From the NCBI GenBank assembly GCA_041656175.1, contig JBBAEA010000001.1, positions 35,691-99,690 of the forward strand: DNA of 64,000 nucleotides. Direction: 5' to 3'. The position numbers and the translations under genes were made by a program. The stretch is from JBBAEA01 sp041656175. Lineage in GTDB: Bacteria > Myxococcota_A > Bradymonadia > UBA4248. The number at the start of each line of letters is the position of its first letter. Within the stretch, counting starts at the first letter, position 1. Below, piece by piece: positions 18,092-25,664 of the stretch. The notes beneath the pieces were generated by a model that saw only the letters and a program-made list of their open reading frames with translations, was not told the origin of the DNA and made no database searches.

Positions 18092-18958
18092 ATGCCACTT
18101 TGGAGAGGGTTTTTATATTCGCTTCTATGCCATATTTTGGCTTTTTACGTCAGTTCGCTTTTGCCAAAGAGCGAAGGAAATATGGCGTGGTTGCTACGCG
18201 ATAGCCATACTGTGCAGCACGAAATCGTGCCTTTAAGCGTAGTTTTAGCCCATCCAACTTATGATGCCGGCTACGACGATGATGCTCAAGGCGAAGATGC
18301 TCAAGGCGATGAAGCGCCTTTTAACGAAAAGCGCGAAATGCCAAAGTTAGTTTTGAACTTTGCTGCGCCGAAAGCTGAAGTTCGACCTGATGATGAACTT
18401 GAGGGAAGCAAAAAGCCGGAGAGCATAGAAAGCCCTAGCGAAGCTCTTGAGAGCGGAGCAGAGCAAGTTTTTGTAATGCATGGCGAAGACGCGCATGCGG
18501 GAACTCGCGAACTTACGAGAAATACTGGCGGATTTGGCGATGATGGGGGTATTGGCGACGCTAATAGCACGTCAAAAACAAGCGGTGAAGGGCAGACAAC
18601 GGGTGGTGGGAATGCGCGTTTTGCTAGCGCACGCGGGGGAGGCAGTGGCATTGACGAAGCTGGCGTTTGGCTAGCATACCTGAGAGAAATTGCGTCGGTC
18701 TTGTTAAAATCAAAATTTTATCCGCCTTTGGCAAGACAATCGCGTCAGCAAGGCGTCGTCATCCTCGAATTCGTCATTCACCGTGATGGAAGCGTAGAAA
18801 ACCCACAGATCTACAAAAGCTCGGGCTTTGCTTCATTGGATCAAGCGGCATTGCAAGCTTTAGCGATGGCGGGAAGACTACCAGCCTTTCCTGACGCGTT
18901 AAGCGCCGAGCGTAAAAAACTGCGCGTACCTTATCATTATAGCTTGGGGAATAGATGA
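18092..18958 (+). CDS. TonB-family energy transducer protein
   Basis: 288 residues: an N-terminal membrane anchor (about 4-25, LYSLLCHILAFYVSSLL), an acidic then Gly/Ser-rich periplasmic spacer (about 55-190), and a C-terminal TonB domain from about 205. The domain has GVVILEFVIHRDGSVENPQI, then S-S-G-F-x-x-L-D-Q-A-A-L-Q-A-L, and ends in VPYHYSL. TonB carries proton-motive energy from ExbBD to outer-membrane receptors. No exbB, exbD or receptor gene is adjacent; its tight coupling to the sulfatase-fold gene (3-bp gap) is unusual. The spacer is acidic where classical TonB has Pro-Lys repeats. Confidence 0.85.
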   Translation: MPLWRGFLYSLLCHILAFYVSSLLPKSEGNMAWLLRDSHTVQHEIVPLSVVLAHPTYDAGYDDDAQGEDAQGDEAPFNEKREMPKLVLNFAAPKAEVRPDDELEGSKKPESIESPSEALESGAEQVFVMHGEDAHAGTRELTRNTGGFGDDGGIGDANSTSKTSGEGQTTGGGNARFASARGGGSGIDEAGVWLAYLREIASVLLKSKFYPPLARQSRQQGVVILEFVIHRDGSVENPQIYKSSGFASLDQAALQALAMAGRLPAFPDALSAERKKLRVPYHYSLGNR

Positions 18959-19156
18959 TGAGAGAGCTTTTTTTTCGTATTTTCAGCCTAAAAACTGTAG
19001 AATCTTGAGGGAGCTACTGTTTTATTTTATTTTTGCCTAATTTTGTGCGAATGTTGGCCATGCACTTGTGTAAGCGTTTTTTCGCTTCAAGGAATGATTT
19101 TGTTGTTTTGAAATCACACAGGTCTTTCTGATTTGTGCCACCTTGCAAGTCGTTGG

Positions 19157-19388
19157 TTTAGACGGGTTTTGGACGCTAGCCCAATAAATCAGAGCTTCCT
19201 TAGGGAGTCTCTGATTTATGCAAAAACAGTAGGGGGCATCTTTCAAACCTGCCCCTGATTAAAATGACAAAAGCCTGGCGAATTTTCAAAATAAAGTCAA
19301 TAAAATCAATACCCTACACACAAAACGGGTTCTAAGGCCGATAGCCCTTAGACGGGCTTTGGGGCGCTAGCCCCAACAAATCAGAGCT
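19157..19388 (-). repeat. Element C copy 1, with a duplicated end
   Basis: Dispersed repeat downstream of lexA. A palindromic part (AGGGGGCATCTTTCAAACC then TGCCCCT, 19231-19257) is followed by ATAAAGTCAATAAAATCAAT and a hairpin around GTTCTAAGG-CCGATAG-CCCTTAG. It ends GACGGGCTTTGGGGCGCTAG, then CAAATCAGAGCTT. The last 40 bp occur twice, at 19157-19197 and 19347-19388. AATCAGAG and CTCTGATT (19187-19217) form another stem. Related copies are at 20429, 51026 and 60874. The rest of the gap 18959-19391 holds no supported gene. Confidence 0.65.
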
Positions 19389-19391
19389 TTT

Positions 19392-20156
19392 TTAGGCGTA
19401 TTGGCGCAGAACCCCGCGCACGGAGCCCAAAACACGGAATTGCTCGCATTCTTCCTCGCTTAAATCGATGGGCTCCATATCAGGGTTTGAGGGGAGTAGT
19501 CTTATGCGTTTACCTCGTCGTTCGTAGCGTTTCACCGTGGCTTCACCGCCCACGAGTGCGGCGATCAATTCGCCGTTCTCTGCTGTTGATTGCTCGCGGA
19601 TAAAGACGATGTCGCCGGGCATGATTCCGTCGCCGATCATACTCGTGCCGCGTACGCGAAGTGCGAACACGTCGTCCATTCCACGGCAAAAGAGCGATGC
19701 ATCCATGATGAGGCTTTCTTCGCGCTCTTCGTAGGCTTGCGTAAGTGGCCCTGCAGCGATGCGTCCCAAAACGGGTATACTGCGGTAAAACCCATCGTCG
19801 CTAAGCTGCGATAATGTGTTTTTGTTCAGGTTTATGACCTCGTCTTGCGAAATTTGGAAAGCTTTAGCTTTCGGCGAATCGACTGCGGGTTTGGCTTTTT
19901 TAACTTTACTGTTACTGCGTTGTATAACGACATCAGCGGCATCAACGATAGGTCGCAAGGTGCGACTTTTGGAATCTTCCTTGCTGAGATAGCCCTTGCG
20001 AACCAAGGCAGCTAGGTGCTGTGCCACACCGTTTGTGGAACGTAGACCAAAGTGATTAGTGATCTCGCGTACTGAGGGTGGGTACATGTTTTCATCGATG
20101 TACGCTAATATATGTAGATATATCTCAGCTTGCCTTTGCGTTAAACTCATTTCCAT
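19392..20156 (-). CDS. lexA: LexA SOS repressor
   Basis: The ATG at 20156 follows AAGGAACTG; longer in-frame extensions upstream lack a site and run across the probable operator region. 254 residues. The N-terminal winged helix reads LTQRQAEIYLHILAYIDENM, then PPSVREITNHFGLRS. The autoproteolysis site is ALA-GLY in RIAAGPLTQ. The catalytic Ser lies in RVRGTSMIGDGIMPGD and the Lys in GGEATVKRY. RecA filaments trigger self-cleavage and derepress SOS genes. The linker (about 75-125) is longer than in E. coli LexA (202 residues). Two repeated TGTACAT motifs upstream are candidate operators. Confidence 0.95.
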   Translation of the reverse strand: MEMSLTQRQAEIYLHILAYIDENMYPPSVREITNHFGLRSTNGVAQHLAALVRKGYLSKEDSKSRTLRPIVDAADVVIQRSNSKVKKAKPAVDSPKAKAFQISQDEVINLNKNTLSQLSDDGFYRSIPVLGRIAAGPLTQAYEEREESLIMDASLFCRGMDDVFALRVRGTSMIGDGIMPGDIVFIREQSTAENGELIAALVGGEATVKRYERRGKRIRLLPSNPDMEPIDLSEEECEQFRVLGSVRGVLRQYA

Positions 20157-20203
20157 TACACAGTTCCTTCGCTTTGGCGGAACAATCCGCATAAACAATC
20201 TAG

Positions 20204-20257
20204 TGTACATTTGTGCAGCGGTCAAGTTTTTTTCGCGCAATCGCTGTACATGCGTTC
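20204..20257. promoter_or_regulatory. Candidate LexA operator pair upstream of lexA
   Basis: Two direct copies of TGTACAT-NN-GT-K-C lie 41 bp apart: TGTACATTTGTGC (20204-20216) and TGTACATGCGTTC (20245-20257), 48 and 89 bp upstream of the lexA ATG. LexA proteins usually repress their own gene, so a repeated motif here is a reasonable operator candidate. It does not match a consensus I can cite exactly. The region from here to the C2 repeat at 20429 holds no gene. Confidence 0.4.
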
Positions 20258-20428
20258 TTAACGTTCGCGACGCCAAAAAAATTTAGCGCGTAGCCAAAAA
20301 GGCGAAGTAGAGCGCTAACTTGTTGTAGACGTCAGTGCTTAGCTTTTTCGCTGCGAGGAATTGAAAGCAAGAAGCAGCTTTTAGGGAAACTCTGATCAAT
20401 GTAAAAATTGCCAAAAAGCAGCTAGAGC

Positions 20429-20537
20429 AAAATAACAAAAGTCAGGCAAGTTTTAAAATAAAGTCAATAAAATCAATGCTCTAAGTGCAACAGCGAGTTC
20501 TAAGAGCGATAGTCCTTAGATGGGGTTTGGGGCGTAT
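20429..20537 (+). repeat. Element C copy 2
   Basis: Matches copy 1 over AAAATAACAAAAGTCAGGC, ATAAAGTCAATAAAATCAAT, and GTTCTAAGAGCGATAGTCC followed by TTAGATGGGGTTTGGGGCG. The GGGGCAGG palindrome end is missing or degraded here. It lies in the large gap between lexA and the small exported-protein gene. Confidence 0.6.
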
Positions 20538-20709
20538 TCCGGAGATTCGATGTGGGCAAAAATCATAAAAAGCGGCTAGAGTAAAGTGTGGGAAGCTATT
20601 TTGGCTTCTTTGAACGCAGTCTAAAATTTGCATGATGCTTTTCTTAGCAAGTTGAAGCGCTAGTCCAAAATCGATCAGAGTTTGTTTTTTGTGGCTGTTA
20701 AATGATGCA

Positions 20710-20858
20710 GGGGGGGTAGCGCAAGATCACCCAAAGAATCGGCGATTTAGCGCATTTTTTGCGATGGATGCGCGGAACGAGCGCATACAGCGCAAAAAAT
20801 AAAGCGCTAAACAGCCGATTATGCGGGAAGCTTGCGCGTAGGGGGGCGTGTGCCCCCC
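20710..20858 (+). repeat. HP palindromic element, copy 3 (AAG/CTT foot class)
   Basis: Left foot GGGGTAGCGCAAGATCACC pairs with right foot GGGAAGCTTGCGCGTAGGGG. Compared with copy 1, the GCGCGGG/CCCGCGC foot pairs are replaced by GCGCAAG/CTTGCGC on both sides. The stem has TTTAGCGC against GCGCTAAA and TTTTTTGCG against CGCAAAAAA. The apical segment is GATGCGCGGAACGAGCGCAT. It ends in the hairpin GGGGGGC-GTGT-GCCCCCC. The rest of 20538-21107 shows no gene. Confidence 0.85.
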
Positions 20859-21107
20859 ACAAAAAATAGATACATGCGCGTAAAAGCGAAATTCGATTAA
20901 TCCGCGCAAAGCCCTCGCCTTGCGAAAACGTTGAAGCTAGCTTATGAGTTTGAGCGCTAAAGCTTCGATGCTTCTTCACCGCAAGCGCTTGCATCTGTGA
21001 AACTTTGGAACTTGTGCAGTTTAATTTTTACAGAATAGTAACAATTATTGACCTTGCACAGCGCTGCTGATATATGTATGCGTTGGGGAGGGTTTTGGAG
21101 CATAGCT

Positions 21108-21359
21108 ATGTGGTTAAGGGTAGGCGCGCTAGTGGTGGCGCTGGCAGTATTTGCTGGCGATGCCTTTGGACAGGAAGAACTTATACTTGAGAAGCTGTAT
21201 AACTTCGACGATATGTTGATCGACGGCGAATTCCGAACACCTCAAGGTATGTTTGAGCAGGCGCGCGCTGAATCGGAGTTTGATGGGGTACTCAATTTGA
21301 CGCGAACATACTTGGAGCGCGTCCAGGCCGATGTGCAAGAGCAGGTGATGCGCCCTTAG
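21108..21359 (+). CDS. Small exported protein of unknown function
   Basis: ATG 21108 has GGAG 7 nt upstream and gives 83 residues; in-frame starts at 21048 and 21078 lack a site. A signal peptide (MWLRVGALVVALAVFAGDAFG) is followed by a short mature region reading LYNFDDMLIDGEFRTPQGMF, then FDGVLNLTRTYLERVQADVQ. I do not recognise the family. It lies 29 bp upstream of the AgmX/GltJ-like gene on the same strand and is probably cotranscribed. Such small exported proteins accompany gliding or envelope machines, so a role with its neighbour is plausible but unproven. Confidence 0.65.
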   Translation: MWLRVGALVVALAVFAGDAFGQEELILEKLYNFDDMLIDGEFRTPQGMFEQARAESEFDGVLNLTRTYLERVQADVQEQVMRP

Positions 21360-21388
21360 TAAGGTTGAGATTTTGAGGGAGAGTGTAG

Positions 21389-22999
21389 ATGAGGTTAGTT
21401 TGTAGCAGTTGTAGCGCGGATCACTGGTTGCCAGACGCGTATGTCTCAACAGGTGAGACTTGTTTGGTAAGTTGCCCCCGTTGCAGTTCATCGATTATGG
21501 CCAGTGCGGCGATGATGGACGCATCAGCGGGCGAAGCTTTGTGGTACGCGGTGCTTAACGGTGCTGAGGGCGAGTCAAGTGAAAGCCTGCAAGTTGGGCC
21601 TGTCTCGCAACAAGATATCGAAGCCTATTATCTGGCTAGTAAGCTGAGCATGGACTCCTACTTATGGCGCGATGGCTACGCTGACTGGGTACAGTTAAGC
21701 GGTGCGCCAGAGTTTGGCTATCTCAACTCCTTAGTCGAACCGGTTGGTGGGGGTGGCGAAGAAACACGCGTTGTTCTCACACAGAGCTTTGGCGGCGAGG
21801 ATGCGACCCAAGCCATTGACGTGTCGGATTTAGGAGGCAGCTTCGCTCAAGCCGACCCCTACCAAGGAGGTGGTGGTTTCGCAGCTTTTGGAGCCGGCGC
21901 TATCTCCAACATGACGGGCGCGCCAGTACAGGAAGCTGTAGAAGAATTTAGCTTCGATATGAGCCCGCCCGCGAGCTCCGCCCATGATGACGGTGGCTTT
22001 GGAAGCGCGAACGATTTAGTTGGTGCGCGTAGTGAGAACTCTGTTTTGTTCAGCCTTAGCAATTTGCAGGCTGTTAGCGCGCGTGTTACCAAAGGCGCCA
22101 GTGAAACTCCCGTCACCGAAGGCTCCGGCCTCATCGACGTCAAAGCGCTCGCCGCCTCCGGCCCCTCTCCTCGCCGGCGCTCCTTTGAGCAGGAAAGCTA
22201 CCAAGCCGCCCCCGCCCTTAGTGCCGCGGCTATGCTCCCGCTCGGCAACCGAAAAGACAACACCCCCATTATTATTGCCATTGTCGCTGCCGTTGTAGTG
22301 TTCGTTGCCTTTACCATCGTGCTTATTGTTCTCTTGAGCAAAGACGACGATGCGCTCCCAGTGCAGCAAGCTCAAGTCGATATGAACGTCGATACTAGCA
22401 ATTTGGGCGTAGTCGCCAAAAACACCGCTCCACCCGCTGCTGTCGCCGATGTGGACAGCGCCAAACCAAGTGAAGAGAATAAAAAGGAAGAAGCCGCGCC
22501 TGAGGCTGACAAGGACGAGAAGGCTGAGCAAGAAGCTGAGCCCGTTGAAGAGAAACAAGAGCCTGAAAAGGCAGCGGAAAAACCCGAAGCTAAACCTGCA
22601 CCTAAACCTGCACCTAAACCTGCACCTAAACCTGCACCTAAACCCGCGCCCAAACCAGCGCCCAAACCCGCGCCCAAACCAGCGCCTAAACCAGCGCCCA
22701 AACCCGAACCTGCTCCCAAGCCTGCTGGGGCTACACTCAGTAAGGACGAAGTCCAATCGGTTATCCGTTCCAACTTTGGGCAAATCCGAACTTGCAGCCG
22801 CACCTCGACGCAAAAGGGTACGATGCGCGTCTCCTTCGTGATTAAGGGCAACGGCCGTGTGAGTAACGCTCGCAACCTTAGCAAGGAATTTGCCAATACT
22901 CCTACCGAATCTTGCGTTCTCAAAGTCGTTAATGGCATGAAATTTAAGGAAACTGGCGGCGCCGACATCCCCATTACCTACCCGTTCTCTATTCAATAG
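21389..22999 (+). CDS. Zinc-ribbon/GYF/TonB-like membrane protein, AgmX (GltJ)-like
   Basis: 536 residues after a GAGGGAGAG site. Order: an MJ0042-type zinc ribbon (C5-x2-C8 ... C-x2-C near 30-33); a GYF_2-like domain (about 50-105) with VGPVSQQDIEAYYLASKLSM, then YLWRDGYADWVQL; a long linker; a single membrane helix (about 290-318, IIIAIVAAVVVFVAFTIVLI); an acidic stretch; PAPKP repeats (about 408-445); and a C-terminal domain with IRSNFGQIRTCS and MRVSFVIKGNGRVSN, resembling the AgmX/PglI/TonB C-terminus. The same order is known from Myxococcus AgmX/GltJ of the gliding/focal-adhesion machine. No AglRQS motor genes are in the window, so the assignment rests on architecture. Confidence 0.75.
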   Translation: MRLVCSSCSADHWLPDAYVSTGETCLVSCPRCSSSIMASAAMMDASAGEALWYAVLNGAEGESSESLQVGPVSQQDIEAYYLASKLSMDSYLWRDGYADWVQLSGAPEFGYLNSLVEPVGGGGEETRVVLTQSFGGEDATQAIDVSDLGGSFAQADPYQGGGGFAAFGAGAISNMTGAPVQEAVEEFSFDMSPPASSAHDDGGFGSANDLVGARSENSVLFSLSNLQAVSARVTKGASETPVTEGSGLIDVKALAASGPSPRRRSFEQESYQAAPALSAAAMLPLGNRKDNTPIIIAIVAAVVVFVAFTIVLIVLLSKDDDALPVQQAQVDMNVDTSNLGVVAKNTAPPAAVADVDSAKPSEENKKEEAAPEADKDEKAEQEAEPVEEKQEPEKAAEKPEAKPAPKPAPKPAPKPAPKPAPKPAPKPAPKPAPKPAPKPEPAPKPAGATLSKDEVQSVIRSNFGQIRTCSRTSTQKGTMRVSFVIKGNGRVSNARNLSKEFANTPTESCVLKVVNGMKFKETGGADIPITYPFSIQ

Positions 23000-23020
23000 T
23001 ACGTTTTGAATTTTTTTGAA

Positions 23021-23245
23021 GGGGGCTTTTTGCCCCCTACGCGCGGGCTTCCTCGCAAAATGTGACAACGAACGCTTTATATTGTGCGCTGTATTTGCTA
23101 GTCGCGCATCCAGCGCACAATATGCGGTTCGTAGCACATTTTGTGGAATGTGTGCCAATCCATGGCACACAGCCCTGCGGGCCGCCTGCGGCGTTCCCTT
23201 TCGACTTCCATGTCGAAACGAGGCGATCCCGCGCTACCCCCCCCC
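23021..23245 (-). repeat. HP palindromic element, copy 4 (with nested insertion)
   Basis: Reverse orientation, starting 21 bp after the AgmX/GltJ-like stop. GGGGGC-TTTTT-GCCCCC (23021-23037), then CCTACGCGCGGGCTTCC, stem CAAAATGTG (from about 23057) against CACATTTTG (about 23135-23143), and inner stem ATATTGTGCGCTG against CAGCGCACAATAT around the loop TATTTGCTAGTCGCGCATC. The right foot GGCGATCCCGCGCTACC starts at 23222. An extra segment (about 23144-23219) separates stem and foot; it holds two small perfect hairpins, TGTGTGCC/GGCACACA and TTTCGAC/GTCGAAA. The remaining 136 bp to the next gene show nothing. Confidence 0.85.
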
Positions 23246-23381
23246 GGTATCAGCGGCTAGCATCATCGCTTTTGCCGAGGTTACGGGGGCTTTTTTTTAT
23301 GCTAAAGACACTGAACTTCCCTAAAGAGGCAAAGGGGATTGGGGAGCTAACTGTAAGATCTATAGTTCAGGACATTTCATT

Positions 23382-24311
23382 GTGAAGATCCGTCAATTTC
23401 ATGTACTATTCACCGTATTCATACTATTTTTGCTCTCAAGCGCATTCCTTATCTGGATTTTCCCTCCCAGCGGCGAAGCGCGACACAAGCGGCAAAGCCC
23501 TCCCCTAGAACTCGATTTCGGTGTTGACGGAATTAGCCTTATTTCGCAAGGTACGGGAGAGCTCTATGAGCATCAATACGCGCCTTTTAACGAAAAAAGA
23601 AGCTACGCGATCAAGCTGCAACAAATCACAAAATATGTCGAAAACGGTGACACGCACTCCGTTCGTACGACTATAAAGGCGAATGCTCGAATACAAGTTG
23701 AGCCAAAGCGAAGTGATCGCGTATTTTTGTCTTTCGATAGCTTTGAGATACACGTGTATAAGGACGATGTGGAGGTGGATCTCGTGTCTGTGGAGTCGCT
23801 CATGGCGGGCATCGTTCTTGAACAAAGCTTTGGGGAGCAGATGGGGATGGGTCGCGCTGAACCTCTCGTTCGCATCAACCCGCAGGTAGGGCGTGTGTTG
23901 TTTTTACTCAGCGATATGATGCGAATAATCTGGTCTCCTTTGGCTAGCGAAGCAGTGGGTGCAAAAGCAGCGTGGGAGTTTTACGACAAGAGCCACGAAG
24001 AGAAGCTGTGCATCAACGCTAGCGCACGCAGTGACGTGCTTGATGTGGATGCCGACAAGCTCGAGTTAGAGCATCATTATATAGTGCAGCGCGATAAGTG
24101 TACGCAGCGCGCTAAACGTAGGAAAATGCGAGCGTTCGACGTCGCAGGCGAGGGGCAGGCAAGAGCCACGGTTAGGATCCATAAAGGTGTAGTTCAAAGC
24201 GCTGCTGGCGAGACTCGGTATTCGAATTTTATTTATTTAGGTGATCAAAAAGAATCGAGAGCAAAACAAGAACTCAATGCAGTCTATAGCCTAGAGCTTA
24301 TTGTGCAATAA
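23382..24311 (+). CDS. Membrane-anchored exported protein of unknown function
   Basis: 309 residues from a GTG start at 23382. One N-terminal hydrophobic segment (about 8-30, VLFTVFILFLLSSAFLIWIF) is a signal anchor or uncleaved signal. The rest is soluble and beta-rich, with segments such as FDSFEIHVYKDDVEVDLVSV and LVRINPQVGRVLFLLSDMM and a central tryptophan/valine stretch (SPLASEAVGAKAAWEF). The EAVGAKAAWEF pattern is reminiscent of exported DUF6263-like proteins, but I cannot assign it. Two cysteines in the second half could pair in the periplasm. It stands between an HP element and the convergent uracil-DNA glycosylase gene. Confidence 0.6.
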   Translation: MKIRQFHVLFTVFILFLLSSAFLIWIFPPSGEARHKRQSPPLELDFGVDGISLISQGTGELYEHQYAPFNEKRSYAIKLQQITKYVENGDTHSVRTTIKANARIQVEPKRSDRVFLSFDSFEIHVYKDDVEVDLVSVESLMAGIVLEQSFGEQMGMGRAEPLVRINPQVGRVLFLLSDMMRIIWSPLASEAVGAKAAWEFYDKSHEEKLCINASARSDVLDVDADKLELEHHYIVQRDKCTQRAKRRKMRAFDVAGEGQARATVRIHKGVVQSAAGETRYSNFIYLGDQKESRAKQELNAVYSLELIVQ

Positions 24312-24341
24312 TCAAATCGTAGTTTTCGCTAAACTTTTAAG

Positions 24342-25232
24342 CTACTCACGAATCTCCGCCATTACTTTTTTGAGATCACTCCAAACCATCGCTTTAACTT
24401 CGGGATTTCGTAGCACATAAGCAGGGTGGAAAGTCGGCATTACACGCACGCTGTGAAAATCAAACCACCTACCGCGCAGCTGTACGATATTATCGGTGTT
24501 GTGACGAATAATCGCCCTAAATGCGGCTTGCCCCCAAGCAATAATGACTTTGGGCGAGACTAGGGTGATTTCGTTCAACAAATAATACAAACAGTTGTAG
24601 TAGTAAGTTTGCGTAGGCGCTTGGTTCGTGGGACAGGTGCATTTGAGTGCGTTTGTAATATAGACCTCCTCACGACTTAAGCCCATGGCTTTAAGCATCT
24701 TGTCCATCAGCTCACCGACCTGGCCGGCGAAAATTCTGCCTTCCTCGTTCTCTTTGGGATCGAGCCCCATGCCAAGGCACATCACTTTGGCGTCGACAGG
24801 GCCTGAGCCAAAAATAATTTTACTGCGTTTTTCGTGCAAGGCGCAGCGCGTACATGACTCGCACTCAAGCGCTAATTTTTTGAGCGCTGCTTGGCGCTCC
24901 TCGGCAGGGCGTTGATCGAGCGAAACTTCGCTTTGTGCTTTGAGCTTCTTAAAACTGCTTAAAAGTTCGCGTCTTGGTTTTGTCTCCTGCGCGCGCTCCA
25001 GGCTCGGACTTCGTTGTGCCGTGCGCGGCCGCTCACCTTGTGCTGTTACTGCGCTTCGCGCAGTGGCAGCTTGGACTGTGCTGCTTGCTAATGGACGAAT
25101 TGGCACAATCGCTTCGTAGTCATATTCCTTAGCACCGAGTTCTTCTTGGTGTCTAAGCCAAGCGGCTAAGTCTTTACAAGTTTCCGCCAAGAGCAGCGTC
25201 ATGGCTGCTTTATTGTCAATGATGCTCTGCAA
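24342..25232 (-). CDS. Family 4-type uracil-DNA glycosylase with Fe-S cluster motif
   Basis: 296 residues: a non-conserved N-terminal 115 residues, then a family 4/5-like UDG domain. The first Fe-S cysteines are in CESCTRC (about 126-132). Motif A is LGMGLDPKENEEG followed by FAGQVGELMDKML. Further cysteines follow in ALKCTCPTNQ and in YYNCLYYL. Motif C ends in PTFHPAYVLRNP. The enzyme removes uracil from deaminated DNA and starts base-excision repair. The second Lys-Cys segment has Cys-Thr-Cys where most members have Arg-Pro-Pro. Expression might be part of the DNA-repair cohort, but no operator is visible. Confidence 0.88.
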   Translation of the reverse strand: MQSIIDNKAAMTLLLAETCKDLAAWLRHQEELGAKEYDYEAIVPIRPLASSTVQAATARSAVTAQGERPRTAQRSPSLERAQETKPRRELLSSFKKLKAQSEVSLDQRPAEERQAALKKLALECESCTRCALHEKRSKIIFGSGPVDAKVMCLGMGLDPKENEEGRIFAGQVGELMDKMLKAMGLSREEVYITNALKCTCPTNQAPTQTYYYNCLYYLLNEITLVSPKVIIAWGQAAFRAIIRHNTDNIVQLRGRWFDFHSVRVMPTFHPAYVLRNPEVKAMVWSDLKKVMAEIRE

Positions 25233-25664
25233 AATTTACCTCTACACACGAAAGCTCGTGAGCTCTTTGGGATACTAGCAAAAATCGACTTCCCTTGCTA
25301 GACAGGCGTCGATTGACAATGCTAAGTTCGTATTTTGGCGAACCCTATGGTAGCCATATTTTATTCGTTGTGCCGTAGCACTTTATATAGGTTTTGGACG
25401 CAACTTAGTATTCTAAAACATCCTAGAGTTGAGTTTAAATTAGCGAGTTTTGTCGAGTGGTGGAATAAAATATCTTTATTTGCCGGAATGCTAGCATATT
25501 ATACGCAACGGCATTCAATGCTATAAGGTGCGTATAAATGAGTTGTTCACCTTGTTTTTGCAGGGAAATCGCTTTTCCTTGTGGAAGGCAAGAGCAGCTT
25601 AGCTTATGCCAAGGTCTGTGCGTTTTGGCATTGCGCGCAAAACTTATATGATAAAATGTGAAGG
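25233..25664. other. Intergenic region between the divergent UDG and glmM genes
   Basis: 432 bp, AT-rich, without a supported gene. It should contain the divergent promoters. A TTGACA hexamer at 25314-25319 lacks a well-spaced -10. A short Cys-rich frame (about 25537-25650, 37 codons, 7 Cys) has no evident ribosome site and is not called. Confidence 0.4.

Noticed and set aside
22016..23170. Long minus-strand open frame (384 codons) opposite the AgmX/GltJ-like gene
   Set aside because: It is a shadow of the biased PAPKP and acidic regions of the plus-strand gene, gives low-complexity Arg/Phe/Gly sequence and has no start context. The plus-strand frame has domains and a ribosome site.
25537..25650. 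37-codon Cys-rich micro-ORF before glmM
   Set aside because: No ribosome binding site, no known family, and it lies in a region expected to hold the glmM promoter.
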